Positions 40,352 through 48,913 of a stretch of DNA of 64,000 nt are shown here, piece after piece. The notes beneath the pieces were generated by a model. The model was given only the letters and a program-made list of their open reading frames with translations, was not told where the DNA came from and made no database searches. Numbering within the stretch: position 1 is the stretch's first letter; every line of letters begins with the position of its first letter. The position numbers and the translations under genes are program-made. The DNA lies in assembly GCF_900112815.1 (NCBI RefSeq), contig NZ_FOND01000008.1:62001-126000 (forward strand), read 5' to 3'. The stretch comes from Blastococcus tunisiensis (lineage in GTDB: Bacteria; Actinomycetota; Actinomycetes; Mycobacteriales; Geodermatophilaceae).

Positions 40352-41965
40352 TCACCCGGCCGTGGGCGCTCCCGACGTGGACGGACCGGTCGTCGGCGCG
40401 GTCGACGTGGGCGGAGGCGGGGGCGTGGTGGTGCTGCTGCTCTGACCCGGCGACGACGGCGACGTCGACGATGTCGGCGACGACGGCGCCCGGGACGTGG
40501 TGGGCGTGCCCGGCTGGACGGACGTCGCGGGGGTGGACGACCGGGGGGTGGTCACGGGTGCCGGCTCGTCGACCGGCACCGGTTCCTCCTCCGGGACCGG
40601 CGCCGACCCGCCGTCGGCCGCACCGGTGACCACCGGCCGGTCGGGTCCTCCGCCGTTCGAGGCGCGTCCCGTCGCGTACCGGACGACCACCGTGTCCCCG
40701 GCGGTGAGCGGTTGCCCGGCCGGCTCCACGCCGGTGACCCGATCCGGGTCGACGTCGTCGCGGTCCTCGCCGACCGGCTGGACGTCGAGCCCCAGCCGGG
40801 TCAGCTGCCGCACCACCTCGTCGACCGGCCGGCCGACGTACTGGGCGGCGTCGAGCACGATGCTGCCGCTGTCCCGCTGCTCGGCGGCCTCGGCGGGAGT
40901 GCCCCCGGTGTCGTCGGCCAGCGCCTGCAGCAGGGCGACCGCGATGCCGGCGCCGGCCGCGAGTGCGAGCAGCGGGAGCAGCACCATGGCCGCCCGGCTC
41001 CGCCGTGGGCGGGCCGGCGGACGGGCGACCGTCCCCGCCCCCGGGGTGACCGGACCGACCGCCCGGGGCGCGGGGGCGGCACCGGGCGCACGGACCGTCA
41101 CGGTGGGCGGGAGGGGCGCCAGCGGGCGCCCGGCGCGGACGTCGTCGACGGCCGCCAGGAAGGCCGCCCCGTCCGGGAACCGGCTCGCCGCGTCCTTGAC
41201 GAGGGCGCGGCCGATCAGCGCGCGGACCTCGGCCGGCAGCTCACCGGGCAGCGGCTCGGGGTCCTCGCGGACCTGCTTGAGCGCGAGGGTGACCGGGTTG
41301 TCGCCGGAGAACGCCGGCCGGCCGGCGAGGCACTCGTAGCCGATGAGCCCGAGGGCGTAGACGTCGCTGGCCGGCGTGGCCGGCCGGCCCTCCGCCTGCT
41401 CGGGGGAGAGGTACTGGGGGGTGCCGATCACCTGACCGGTCCGCGTGAGGGCGACGCTGCGGGCCGACCAGGCGATGCCGAAGTCGGTGATCTTCACGCT
41501 GCCGTCCGGAGCCACGAGGATGTTGCCCGGCTTGACGTCGCGGTGCACCATCCCGGCGGCGTGCGCCTCGCCGAGCCCGAACGCCACCTGGCCCATGAGC
41601 GAGAGCGTGGTCTCGGTGCCGAGAGCCCCGTCCCGGGCGACCAGCGCGGACAGCGGCTCGCCCTCGACCAGCTCCATGACGAGGTAGGCGAGCTTCTCCC
41701 CCGACCCGTCCTGCGCGCTCTCCTCGCCGTAGTCGAAGACCGCGGCGATGTTGGGGTGGCTCAGGGAGGCGGCGTGCTGGGCCTCGGCGCGGAACCGCGC
41801 GACGAAGGTGGGGTCGCCGGTGTACTCGCTGCGCAGCACCTTGACCGCGACCCAGCGGTGGAGGGCGTGGTCGTGGGCCCGCCAGACCTGGCCCATGCCG
41901 CCGGCCGCGATCAGCTCGTGCAGCTCGTAGCGGTCACCCAGGCACCGTCGTCCTGGTTCGACCAA
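40352..41965 (-). CDS. Ser/Thr protein kinase with one PASTA domain
   Basis: A 537-residue PknB-type kinase closely similar to its downstream neighbour. It has P-loop IAAGGMGQVWRA, VAVKVLRSEYTGDPTF, HRDVKPGNILVAPDG, DFGIAWSARS and SPEQ. After the membrane helix (AAMVLLPLLALAAGAGIAVA) there is one PASTA domain (LDAAQYVGRPVDEVVRQLTR) and a Pro/Ser/Thr-rich tail. The start is TTG 41965, preceded by GAAGGAGTGACCACCG; no ATG or GTG fits the conserved N-terminus. The two kinase genes probably arose by tandem duplication and may form one transcription unit. Confidence 0.92.
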   Translation of the reverse strand: MVEPGRRCLGDRYELHELIAAGGMGQVWRAHDHALHRWVAVKVLRSEYTGDPTFVARFRAEAQHAASLSHPNIAAVFDYGEESAQDGSGEKLAYLVMELVEGEPLSALVARDGALGTETTLSLMGQVAFGLGEAHAAGMVHRDVKPGNILVAPDGSVKITDFGIAWSARSVALTRTGQVIGTPQYLSPEQAEGRPATPASDVYALGLIGYECLAGRPAFSGDNPVTLALKQVREDPEPLPGELPAEVRALIGRALVKDAASRFPDGAAFLAAVDDVRAGRPLAPLPPTVTVRAPGAAPAPRAVGPVTPGAGTVARPPARPRRSRAAMVLLPLLALAAGAGIAVALLQALADDTGGTPAEAAEQRDSGSIVLDAAQYVGRPVDEVVRQLTRLGLDVQPVGEDRDDVDPDRVTGVEPAGQPLTAGDTVVVRYATGRASNGGGPDRPVVTGAADGGSAPVPEEEPVPVDEPAPVTTPRSSTPATSVQPGTPTTSRAPSSPTSSTSPSSPGQSSSTTTPPPPPTSTAPTTGPSTSGAPTAG

Positions 41966-42388
41966 CGGTGGTCACTCCTTCGGCTGTCCGGCCCTGCTGC
42001 GGCAGGCCGCCACGGCGCCGCCCGGTGGGCCGCCCCGTACTGGTCCACCAGACCTCCGTGTCCCGTCCGGGGGCCTGTTACACATGCTGGCCGAGCACCG
42101 GAGGGGTACCGGTCGGTCCACGGGTGCGCTCCCGCTCACACCCCGGCGGGTCCGGCGCGCCGACTGCGCTGCGTGCACGGCCGGCCACGACGATCCGCCG
42201 CCGACGGGAGTGCGCCCCCACCGGTCCCGGGCGCCGCGGATCGCCGCCTCCTCGAGCCGGCGCCGCAGCGCCCGGGCGCCGGCCTGCGAGCCTCGGGGTC
42301 GGCTCGTCGGTCGCACGTCCACCGCCCGGCGACCCGCATGACAGGCTGGAGCGGCAGGGACCGGCCGAGACGAGCAGACGGGACGACG
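41966..42388. other. 423-bp divergent intergenic region
   Basis: No gene is supportable; open frames here are Arg-rich and lack ribosome-binding sites. It must hold the promoters of the kinase gene (minus) and the enoyl-CoA hydratase gene (plus). I see no clear palindrome or riboswitch. Confidence 0.55.
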
Positions 42389-43165
42389 ATGTCCGAGACC
42401 GTGACCAGGACCGACGACGGCGGGGTGGCCACCCTCACGCTGCTGCGCCCCGGCCTCTCCAGCGCGCTGCGCACCGATCTGCTGGCCGCCGTCACCGAGC
42501 TCGCCGCGGACGAGTCCGTGCGCGCCGTGCTGCTGACCGGTTCCGGCCGGGCCTTCTGCGTGGGGCAGGACCTCGCCGAGCACGTCGAGTCGCTGCGCGG
42601 GAACGCCGCGACGTCGCTGTCGGTGGTCGAGGACGAGTACAACCCGCTGATCCTGGCCCTGGCGGCGCTGCGGGTGCCGGTCGTCGTCGGCATCAACGGG
42701 GCCTGCGCCGGCGCCGGGCTGGGCATCGCGCTCTCCGGTGACCTCCGCGTGGCGGCGGCGGGGTCGAAGTTCACCACCGCCTTCGCCGGCGTCGGGCTGT
42801 CCAGCGACTCGGGACTGGCCTCCCGCCTGGTGCACTGCGTCGGCGGCTCCCGGGCGGCGCAGCTGCTGCTCCTCCCCGACCCGTTCTCCGCCGAGACCGC
42901 CGAGCAGTGGGGGCTGGTGCACCGCGTCGTCCCGGCCGACGAGGTCCACGACGAGGCGCGCGCCCTCGCCGCGCGGCTGGCCTCCGGCCCGACGGCCGCC
43001 TACCGGGCCATGAAGACGGTGCTGGCGACGGCGGCCACCGACCCGCTCGAGGAGACCCTCGCCCTCGAGGCCCGGTTGCAGACGCAGCTGGGCCGGACGG
43101 CCGACCACCTCGAGGCCGTGGAGGCGTTCCTCGCCAAGCGCGCACCCGACTTCACCGGTCACTGA
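42389..43165 (+). CDS. Enoyl-CoA hydratase/isomerase (PaaG-like)
   Basis: A 258-residue crotonase-fold enzyme. LLTGSGRAFCVGQDLAEHVE holds the first oxyanion-hole segment, and GINGACAGAGLGIALSGDLR the second with the Gly-Gly-type loop. FAGVGLSSDSGLASRLVHCV has Asp rather than Glu at the catalytic position, as in 1,2-epoxyphenylacetyl-CoA isomerase PaaG and related isomerases rather than classic hydratases. GLVHRVVPADEV follows. ATG 42389 is preceded by GGGACGACG. No other phenylacetate genes are nearby, so the pathway is uncertain. Confidence 0.9.
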   Translation: MSETVTRTDDGGVATLTLLRPGLSSALRTDLLAAVTELAADESVRAVLLTGSGRAFCVGQDLAEHVESLRGNAATSLSVVEDEYNPLILALAALRVPVVVGINGACAGAGLGIALSGDLRVAAAGSKFTTAFAGVGLSSDSGLASRLVHCVGGSRAAQLLLLPDPFSAETAEQWGLVHRVVPADEVHDEARALAARLASGPTAAYRAMKTVLATAATDPLEETLALEARLQTQLGRTADHLEAVEAFLAKRAPDFTGH

Positions 43166-43293
43166 GCGCGGCCGAGGCCGCACACGGCGAGAGCGACACG
43201 GGTGGGGCGGCCGCGGGACCCGGCCGCGTCCGGGCCGTCGGCTCCCGGATCGCGGGCCCCGGTGCGACGCTGCGGGCTCCGGGAAGGGAGACC

Positions 43294-43902
43294 ATGGCCG
43301 ATCGCGCATCCGCCGGCCCGCACGGCCCGACGACCCGTCGTCCCCAGGCGGTCCGGCCGCCGGCGACCCGGCCGGCCGGGCGCACACCGCCTCCCCGCCC
43401 GGGGGTGACGAGCGACCTGGCCCCGCCGGTCGCCCGCCCGCAGCCGCCCCGCCCGAGGGCCCTCCGCCTGTCGGCCGGCTTCTGGTTCGCCGCCTGCCTC
43501 GCCGGGGTGATCGCCCTGGTCGCCACCATGCTGGACGGGGACGCCCTGCGGGCCGACCTGACCGCGACGGCCACCGCCGACAACCCGTCGTCCTCACTCG
43601 CGACCATCGAGGACGGGGTCCGGATCACGATCCTCGTCGTGCTCGGCGCGGTGACGCTGCTCGTGGTGAGCACGCTCGTCTGGACGGTCCTCCTGCTGCG
43701 CCGCCGGTCATGGGCGCGCTGGGCGCTCCTGGTCACGGGCGTGCTGACGCTGTTCGCGGTGGACGTGGCGCAGAGCCTGGTCGCCGGGGGCGGACGGGTC
43801 GACCGGATCGCGTTCGTCGCCCAGGCGGGGCTGGTCGCCCTCGGTCTGATCACCCTCTGGGCCCGGTCCACCCGCACCTGGCTGCGCGCCCGGGAGACCT
43901 GA
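43294..43902 (+). CDS. Four-helix membrane protein with Pro-rich N-terminus
   Basis: A 202-residue protein from ATG 43294 (site GGGAAGGGAG). A Pro/Arg-rich cytoplasmic N-terminus (about 65 residues) precedes four hydrophobic helices (FWFAACLAGVIALVATML, ITILVVLGAVTLLVVSTLVW, WALLVTGVLTLFAVDVA, IAFVAQAGLVALGLITLWA). Family not recognised. Its last 195 bp overlap the 3' end of the convergent iniC-like gene on the opposite strand. Confidence 0.78.
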   Translation: MADRASAGPHGPTTRRPQAVRPPATRPAGRTPPPRPGVTSDLAPPVARPQPPRPRALRLSAGFWFAACLAGVIALVATMLDGDALRADLTATATADNPSSSLATIEDGVRITILVVLGAVTLLVVSTLVWTVLLLRRRSWARWALLVTGVLTLFAVDVAQSLVAGGGRVDRIAFVAQAGLVALGLITLWARSTRTWLRARET

Positions 43903-45390
43903 GCGCGGGCCGTCCAGTTCCGCCAGCACGGCCTCGCAGGAATGGACGACGACCGCGATCGCGTCCCGCGTAGCCCGCGGGGCCAGCGGGTCGGCGCCGC
44001 GGGCCTGCCACCGGGTGATGGTCTCGACCGCCACCGATCGGAGCTCCTGCTCCGACGCGTGGTCGACCAGGCCGAGCCGGGTGGCCGGTGACCCGCCATG
44101 GGCACCGAGCAGACGGCGGGCCTCGGTCCGCAGCTCCGCGGGCAGGACGCCGTCCTCCTCCGACGCCGCGACGAGCGCGAGCTCCACGGGCGCGTGCGCG
44201 GCCAGTCGCAGCCGCTCGAGCTCCCGCCACAGCGCGTCGTCGCCCGGGAGCGGAGTGGCCCGCAGCACCGCCTCCACGGTGCGGAGGGCCGCTTCGGCCG
44301 TGAGCAGCTCCGAACGCTCGGTGAAGCGCTCGGCGATGTGCGCCTGCAACTGCGCCAGGCCGCTCCGGTGGACGAGCTCCTCGGCCAGGGCACGGGCATC
44401 GGGCATCCCGGCCCGGACCAGGGCGATGGACAGCCGGACCCCGAACATGCCCAGGCGCTCGAGCAGCGCCGCCCGCACGGTCGCCGACACGGGCACGGGG
44501 GCCTGCGCGCGGCAGAACCGGTCGGCGCTCAGCAGCATCGACTCGACGTCGGCCGGCGGCGCGTGCGCCAGGCTGCGCAGCGCCACGAACTCGCCGTGCC
44601 GGAGCGTCCGCCCGGCCAGGGCCAGCAGGCCGGCCACCGGCAGCACGGCCGAGCTCACCGCCTGGACCGCCGGATCCCCGGACATGCGGTGCGCGACCTC
44701 GTCGGCGGCGTGCAGCGCGTCCAGCCGGCCGGAGCCGATCTCGTCGGCGCGCGACAGGACGGTGATCGTCGTCGCGGACGACCCGCCCGCGCCGGACCGG
44801 GACTGGAAGGCCGCGAGGAAGGACACGTCGTCGGGCTGCAGCTGCCGGGTGAGGTAGACGATCGCGTCGGCGCCGGGCATCCGGTCCTCCTCGTCGAGGA
44901 AGGCATGCGTGCGGGCGCTGGTGTCGACCGAGAGCGACGACGTCCCCGGGGTGTCGACGAGGGTCACCGGCTCCAGGTCCGGAGCGGGCCAGTCGACGAC
45001 GAGCTGGTCCACCTCCTGCGGGGCGGCGCCGGCCAGGTCGAGCTCCAGGCCGCCCGCCACGCGGTGCACCGGCAGCCGGCGTGCCGTGCCGTCCGCGTCC
45101 AGCCGGGTCACCCGGGGCACGGCGCCGTGCCGGTAGGTGGTCACCACGCGCGTGCACTCACCGGCGTCCGTCGGGGCGACCCGGGCCCCGACCAGGGCGT
45201 TGAGCAGCGTGGACTTCCCGGCCTTCACCCGGCCGACCAGCGCGACCCGCAGCGGCCCGTCGAGGCGCTCCCGCCGGGCGCGCAGCCGGTCGGCCTCGGC
45301 CGGGCGCTCGGCGTAGAGCTCGATCGCCGCGTCGAGGAGGGCGCGCAGGCCCGTGGGAGGCGCTCCGGTGCCGGCTGCGCCCCCCGTCAC
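43708..45390 (-). CDS. iniC: IniC-like dynamin-family GTPase
   Basis: A 560-residue dynamin-like GTPase matching mycobacterial IniC. G1 is GRVKAGKS (53-60), the switch I region TDAGECTRVVTTYRHG, G3 VTLVDTPGTSSLS and the G4-like ITVLSRADEIGSG. Long helical stalk segments follow. IniC acts with IniA in the isoniazid-inducible envelope-stress operon. The start GTG 45390 overlaps the iniA-like stop (GTGA). The last 65 residues (after EAVLAELDG) are Gly/Pro/Asp-rich and antisense to the neighbouring membrane-protein gene; they may be a run-on tail after a lost stop codon. Confidence 0.87.
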   Translation of the reverse strand: MTGGAAGTGAPPTGLRALLDAAIELYAERPAEADRLRARRERLDGPLRVALVGRVKAGKSTLLNALVGARVAPTDAGECTRVVTTYRHGAVPRVTRLDADGTARRLPVHRVAGGLELDLAGAAPQEVDQLVVDWPAPDLEPVTLVDTPGTSSLSVDTSARTHAFLDEEDRMPGADAIVYLTRQLQPDDVSFLAAFQSRSGAGGSSATTITVLSRADEIGSGRLDALHAADEVAHRMSGDPAVQAVSSAVLPVAGLLALAGRTLRHGEFVALRSLAHAPPADVESMLLSADRFCRAQAPVPVSATVRAALLERLGMFGVRLSIALVRAGMPDARALAEELVHRSGLAQLQAHIAERFTERSELLTAEAALRTVEAVLRATPLPGDDALWRELERLRLAAHAPVELALVAASEEDGVLPAELRTEARRLLGAHGGSPATRLGLVDHASEQELRSVAVETITRWQARGADPLAPRATRDAIAVVVHSCEAVLAELDGPRSGLPGAQPGAGGPGPEGDQTEGDQPRLGDERDPVDPSAPGDQALRHVHREQRQHARDQERPARP

Positions 45391-47285
45391 CGCGACGTCA
45401 CCTGCTGCCCGGAGGCCGCCCGGAGGGCGGGTCCGGACGGTGGCTCCGCCGGGACCGGGGCGGGGGGCGGGAGCAGGCGGTGGGCCTCGGCGGCCAGCCC
45501 GTCGAGCTGCTCCAGGCGCTGCCTGAGCACCCGCACCCGGGCGGTGCGCTCCGCGGTCGCGTCCTTGGCCGAGCGCTGGGCCGCCCGCAGGGAGTCGGCC
45601 AGCGTCTCCGACATCTGGTCCACGGTGTCGGTGATCAGGTCGCGGAGGGTGCGCTGGACCAGCCGCAGCCGGTCCTTGAGGTGCTTGCCCACCTGGAAGA
45701 CGACCTCGTCCAGGTGGCGGCGCACGGCGGCCTTGGCCTCGGCCTGCCGGCGCTGCAGCCGCTGGGCCTTGTCGTCGTTGTAGGCCTTCCGCCCCAGCAG
45801 CACGCCGGCGGCCAGCGAGATGGGGTTGATCAGCGCCATGCCGGCGAGGCTGGTGACCAGGCCGGTCATCAGCACTCCGGTGTAGGAGCCCCGGACGCCG
45901 ATCAGGAACCGCTCGCGCAGCTTGAGGTAGCCGTCGTCCACGCCCGGTACGTCGACGACGCCACCCAGGACCTCGGCGGCGTCACCGATGGACAGCTCGG
46001 GCAGCGTCGCCCCGCCGTCCCGGGCGAACTGCTCGGTGACCTGCGCGGCCAGGAACTCCGAGCGCTGCTCCGCCCAGACGAAGCTGTCCGCGACGGCGAC
46101 CCCGACGCGCTGGTCCAGCCACTCGGCCAGCTGCGGCCACATCGGACCGGGGTCGCAGGCGTCGATCGCCTCCTCGGCCTCCCGGGTCACCACCCGCGAG
46201 CGGTCGCGGAGGTCGTAGTCGATGTCGGCCATCAGATCGGTGACGCCGTCACCGAGGACCTGCTGCCAGCGCGAGGAGCGGCGGCGGAGCTCGTCGACGG
46301 CGTCCCGGGCGGTCTCCAGCTCCTGCACCAGGGCGTCCTTCCCGGTGGGGTCCTCCAGGATGGCCAGCTCGCTGCGGACGGCCATCGACAGGTGCTCGGT
46401 GACGCCGGTCAGGTCGTGCACCAGGGACCGCTGCGCGAGCGTCTCCGCCTGCTGCACCACCTCCGTGCGGAGGTAGGTCGTCAGCGGCCCCAGGCCGGAC
46501 TCCTCGTGCAGCTCCCGGTCGCGGTGCCGGACGGCGAGCAGCGCCAGCGAGGAGGACACCGGCAGCACCGGCGCGTCGATGCCCCGCGCCCGGAGGTGCG
46601 CCTGGTCGAGGTCGAGCACGGTGCGCCACCCGGACGTGACGTCGGTCTTGGTGAGGACGCACACCACGTTCGGGCACAGGGCGGCCGCCTGCTCCAGGAA
46701 GGCCATCTCGGGAGCGGTGAACTCCTGGGTGGCGTCGCTGACCACGACGACCGCGTCCGCGCTGGGCACCAGGTCCAGCGCGGCCAGCGACCGCACCGCG
46801 CCGACGCCGCCCAGCCCGGGGGTGTCGACGATCTCCAGGCCGCCGTCGAGGAGCCGCCGGGGCAGCTCGACCTCCGCCCGCAGGACCGGCCGGCCGGCCG
46901 GTGCGTTCCGGAGCTCCGCCATGCGGGCGACCAGCGAGCCCACGGGCACCTCGACCCGGTCGCCGGGCTCCTCGGTCGCCGGATCACCGCCGTCGGCTCC
47001 ACGGGTGGCCGGGTGGACGAGGAAGGCCCGGGGCTCGGGACCCTGGCGCACCACCGTGGGCACCACCGTGGCGACGTCGTCCGCCACGGCGCAGACCGGC
47101 GCCCCGAGCAACCCGTTGACCAGGGAGCTCTTGCCCTTCTTGGGCTCTCCCACCACCAGGACGCGGACGCTGGGGCGCCGCGTGCGCTGCTGCACCAGCG
47201 CCAGGCGCCGCACCAGGTCGGGGCGCTCGCACTCCCCCGCCAGCCGGATGGCCCGGTCGATCAGTGACACCGACGGCACGCCCAT
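45387..47285 (-). CDS. iniA: IniA-like dynamin-family GTPase
   Basis: A 632-residue bacterial dynamin-like protein corresponding to IniA. G1 is GEPKKGKS (46-53), with ADDVATVVPTVVRQG as the switch region, G3 IVDTPGLGGVG and G4 VCVLTKTDVTSGW. After the helical neck and stalk there is a hydrophobic membrane-binding tip (GVLMTGLVTSLAGMALINPI, SLAAGVLLGRK) and long returning helices (AKAAVRRHLDEVVFQVGKHL). Mycobacterial IniA is a membrane-fission dynamin that helps tolerance to cell-wall drugs. ATG 47285 follows GGGAGGGCAC. The stop overlaps the iniC-like start. Confidence 0.9.
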   Translation of the reverse strand: MGVPSVSLIDRAIRLAGECERPDLVRRLALVQQRTRRPSVRVLVVGEPKKGKSSLVNGLLGAPVCAVADDVATVVPTVVRQGPEPRAFLVHPATRGADGGDPATEEPGDRVEVPVGSLVARMAELRNAPAGRPVLRAEVELPRRLLDGGLEIVDTPGLGGVGAVRSLAALDLVPSADAVVVVSDATQEFTAPEMAFLEQAAALCPNVVCVLTKTDVTSGWRTVLDLDQAHLRARGIDAPVLPVSSSLALLAVRHRDRELHEESGLGPLTTYLRTEVVQQAETLAQRSLVHDLTGVTEHLSMAVRSELAILEDPTGKDALVQELETARDAVDELRRRSSRWQQVLGDGVTDLMADIDYDLRDRSRVVTREAEEAIDACDPGPMWPQLAEWLDQRVGVAVADSFVWAEQRSEFLAAQVTEQFARDGGATLPELSIGDAAEVLGGVVDVPGVDDGYLKLRERFLIGVRGSYTGVLMTGLVTSLAGMALINPISLAAGVLLGRKAYNDDKAQRLQRRQAEAKAAVRRHLDEVVFQVGKHLKDRLRLVQRTLRDLITDTVDQMSETLADSLRAAQRSAKDATAERTARVRVLRQRLEQLDGLAAEAHRLLPPPAPVPAEPPSGPALRAASGQQVTSR

Positions 47286-47345
47286 GTGCCCTCCCCACGG
47301 TTGTGTGTCCGGTCTACCACCGGCTCCCGCCCGGGCGCAGCACGT

Positions 47346-47402
47346 CCCGGGGCCGGGCAACGCGGAGCCCGGCCCCGGGTCCGTGCGGTCCCGGGGCCGG
47401 GC
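47346..47402 (-). terminator. Competing hairpins between iniB-like and iniA-like genes
   Basis: The block CCCGGGGCCGGGC occurs at 47346-47358 and again at 47390-47402. Its exact complement GCCCGGCCCCGGG lies between them at 47367-47379. The middle block can pair with either flank, giving two mutually exclusive 13-bp hairpins with loops of 8 and 10 nt. The position, 15 bp after the iniB-like stop, suits a partial terminator or RNA-processing element that lowers GTPase output relative to the IniB-like protein. Confidence 0.7.
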
Positions 47403-47416
47403 TGGTCAGGCGCCGC

Positions 47417-48913
47417 TCAGAGAGGGGCCAGCGCGTCGTTGTTCTGCGTGTTGCCGGAGAGCAGGTCCACGTCGTTGTTCGAACCGTCGTCGTTGTAGGA
47501 GTCCTCGTTGAACGACTCCTCGAACTCGACCTCGACCTCGGTGTACTGGATCTCGGTGTGGTCGATGTCGGTCTCGATGTCGGTCTCGATGTCGGTCTCG
47601 ATGTCGGTCTCGACGTCGCTGTCGACGACGGCGCCGGGGCTGTCCAGGACGACGTTGTTGTCCTTGACCTCCACCTCGTTGTCGACGACGGCGCCCTGGC
47701 TGTCGACGACGACGGTGTTGTCCTTGACGTCGAGGTCGAGGTCGTCACCGACGCTGCCGTCACCCGTCACGACATTGCCGCCGACCTCGCTGTCGACCAC
47801 GGCGTCCCCGCCCTCGGTGAGGACGACGGTGTTGTCCTTGACCACGACCGCGGTGTTGTCGCCGTTCTGCACGTCTCCGCCACCGATGCTGCTGCCGTCG
47901 TCGGCGTAGTTGAGGGTGATGTCGTCGATCTCGACGTCGATCTCGGTGTCCTGGTCGTTGACCGTGCCGCCGTTGGACGCCACCTGGCTGTCGGTGATGT
48001 CGTTGTCGTTGACCGTGCCGCCGTTGAACGCGACCTGGCTGCCGGCCCCCGCCGTGACCGAGTTGTCCGTGTTGAACGAGTCCTTGATGTCCACGTCGAC
48101 GTCCACGTCGGTGTTGCCGCTGTTGAGGTTGACGTCGCCACCGTCGGTGTCGATGTCGTCGCCCACGGCCAGGCCGTTGTCGCCCGCGACGACGTTGTCG
48201 TCACCGAAGATGAGCTGGGCGTCCCCGCCGACCCAGATCGCCTTCTCGATCTCGACGTCGACGTCGTTGTAGACGTAGTTGTTCTCGACGTACGTGGTCT
48301 CCACGTACTTCACGTGGCTGACGGCAGCGACCTCCTGGCCACCGGTGTGCCCGTGGTTGCCGCCGTGACCACCGTGGCCGCCGTGGCCGTAGTGGTCGTC
48401 CCGGTCGTGGTCGCGGTCGCCGCGGTCGCGGCCGCCGCGGTCGTCGTCGTCGCAGTCGTCGTCCCGGACGGGCTTGTAGCCGTGGTCGCGGTCGTCGTTC
48501 CGGCCGTGGTCCCGGCCGCCGCGGTCGTCGTCGTCGCAGTCGTCGTCACGGACGGGCTTGTGGTCGTCGTCGCGGTCGCGGTCCCGGCCGTGGTCCTTGT
48601 GGTCGCGGTCGTGGTCGCGGTCGTGGTCCCGGCCGTGGTCCTTGTGGTCCCGGTCGCCGTGGTCACGACCGCCGTAGCCCCGGCCGTCGGTGTCGCAGTC
48701 GTCGTCGTCCTTGCCGTGGTGCCGGCCGCCGTAGGCCATCGGGGAGGAGTCGGCCATCACCGGCATGAGGGCGTGCACGTCGGCCGGGCTGACGCCGTCC
48801 AGGCCGGCGTCGGCGAGGGCGCCTTCCGGGTCCTCCGCGAAGGCCTTCGCGGCCTCCGGGTCGCGGAACAGGTTGAGGATGAAGTCGAGCAGGGTGCTCG
48901 CAACGGTGGTCAT
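47417..48913 (-). CDS. iniB: IniB-like protein: IniB N-domain, charged repeats, Asp/Asn beta-repeat region
   Basis: A 498-residue acidic protein. Residues 1-60 (TTVASTLLDFILNLFRDPEA, FAEDPEGALADAGLDGVSPA, DVHALMPVMADSS) match the IniB N-terminal domain. Residues 60-190 are a low-complexity Asp/Arg/His/Lys/Gly region with DRDHKDHGRD units and a duplicated 28-residue block containing KPVRDDDCDDDDRGGRD. Residues 200-498 form an Asp/Asn/Val-rich repetitive region (NGGTVNDND, DNTVVLTEGGDAVVDSEVGG, ETDIETDIETDI) that resembles a beta-solenoid. No signal peptide is evident. ATG 48913 follows CGGGAGCGACC. It heads the iniBAC-like operon; in mycobacteria IniB is Gly-rich, so this acidic version is distinctive. 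Confidence 0.88.
   Translation of the reverse strand: MTTVASTLLDFILNLFRDPEAAKAFAEDPEGALADAGLDGVSPADVHALMPVMADSSPMAYGGRHHGKDDDDCDTDGRGYGGRDHGDRDHKDHGRDHDRDHDRDHKDHGRDRDRDDDHKPVRDDDCDDDDRGGRDHGRNDDRDHGYKPVRDDDCDDDDRGGRDRGDRDHDRDDHYGHGGHGGHGGNHGHTGGQEVAAVSHVKYVETTYVENNYVYNDVDVEIEKAIWVGGDAQLIFGDDNVVAGDNGLAVGDDIDTDGGDVNLNSGNTDVDVDVDIKDSFNTDNSVTAGAGSQVAFNGGTVNDNDITDSQVASNGGTVNDQDTEIDVEIDDITLNYADDGSSIGGGDVQNGDNTAVVVKDNTVVLTEGGDAVVDSEVGGNVVTGDGSVGDDLDLDVKDNTVVVDSQGAVVDNEVEVKDNNVVLDSPGAVVDSDVETDIETDIETDIETDIDHTEIQYTEVEVEFEESFNEDSYNDDGSNNDVDLLSGNTQNNDALAPL
47566..47613 (-). repeat. Tandem 12-bp repeats in the IniB-like gene
   Basis: Four identical GATGTCGGTCTC units (plus-strand reading) starting near 47566 encode the ETDI tetrapeptide array near the C-terminus of the IniB-like protein. 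Confidence 0.85.

Noticed and set aside
41966-42388. A small Arg-rich frame (42084-42341) in the kinase/hydratase gap
   Set aside because: No ribosome-binding site, no motif and biased composition typical of non-coding high-G+C DNA.
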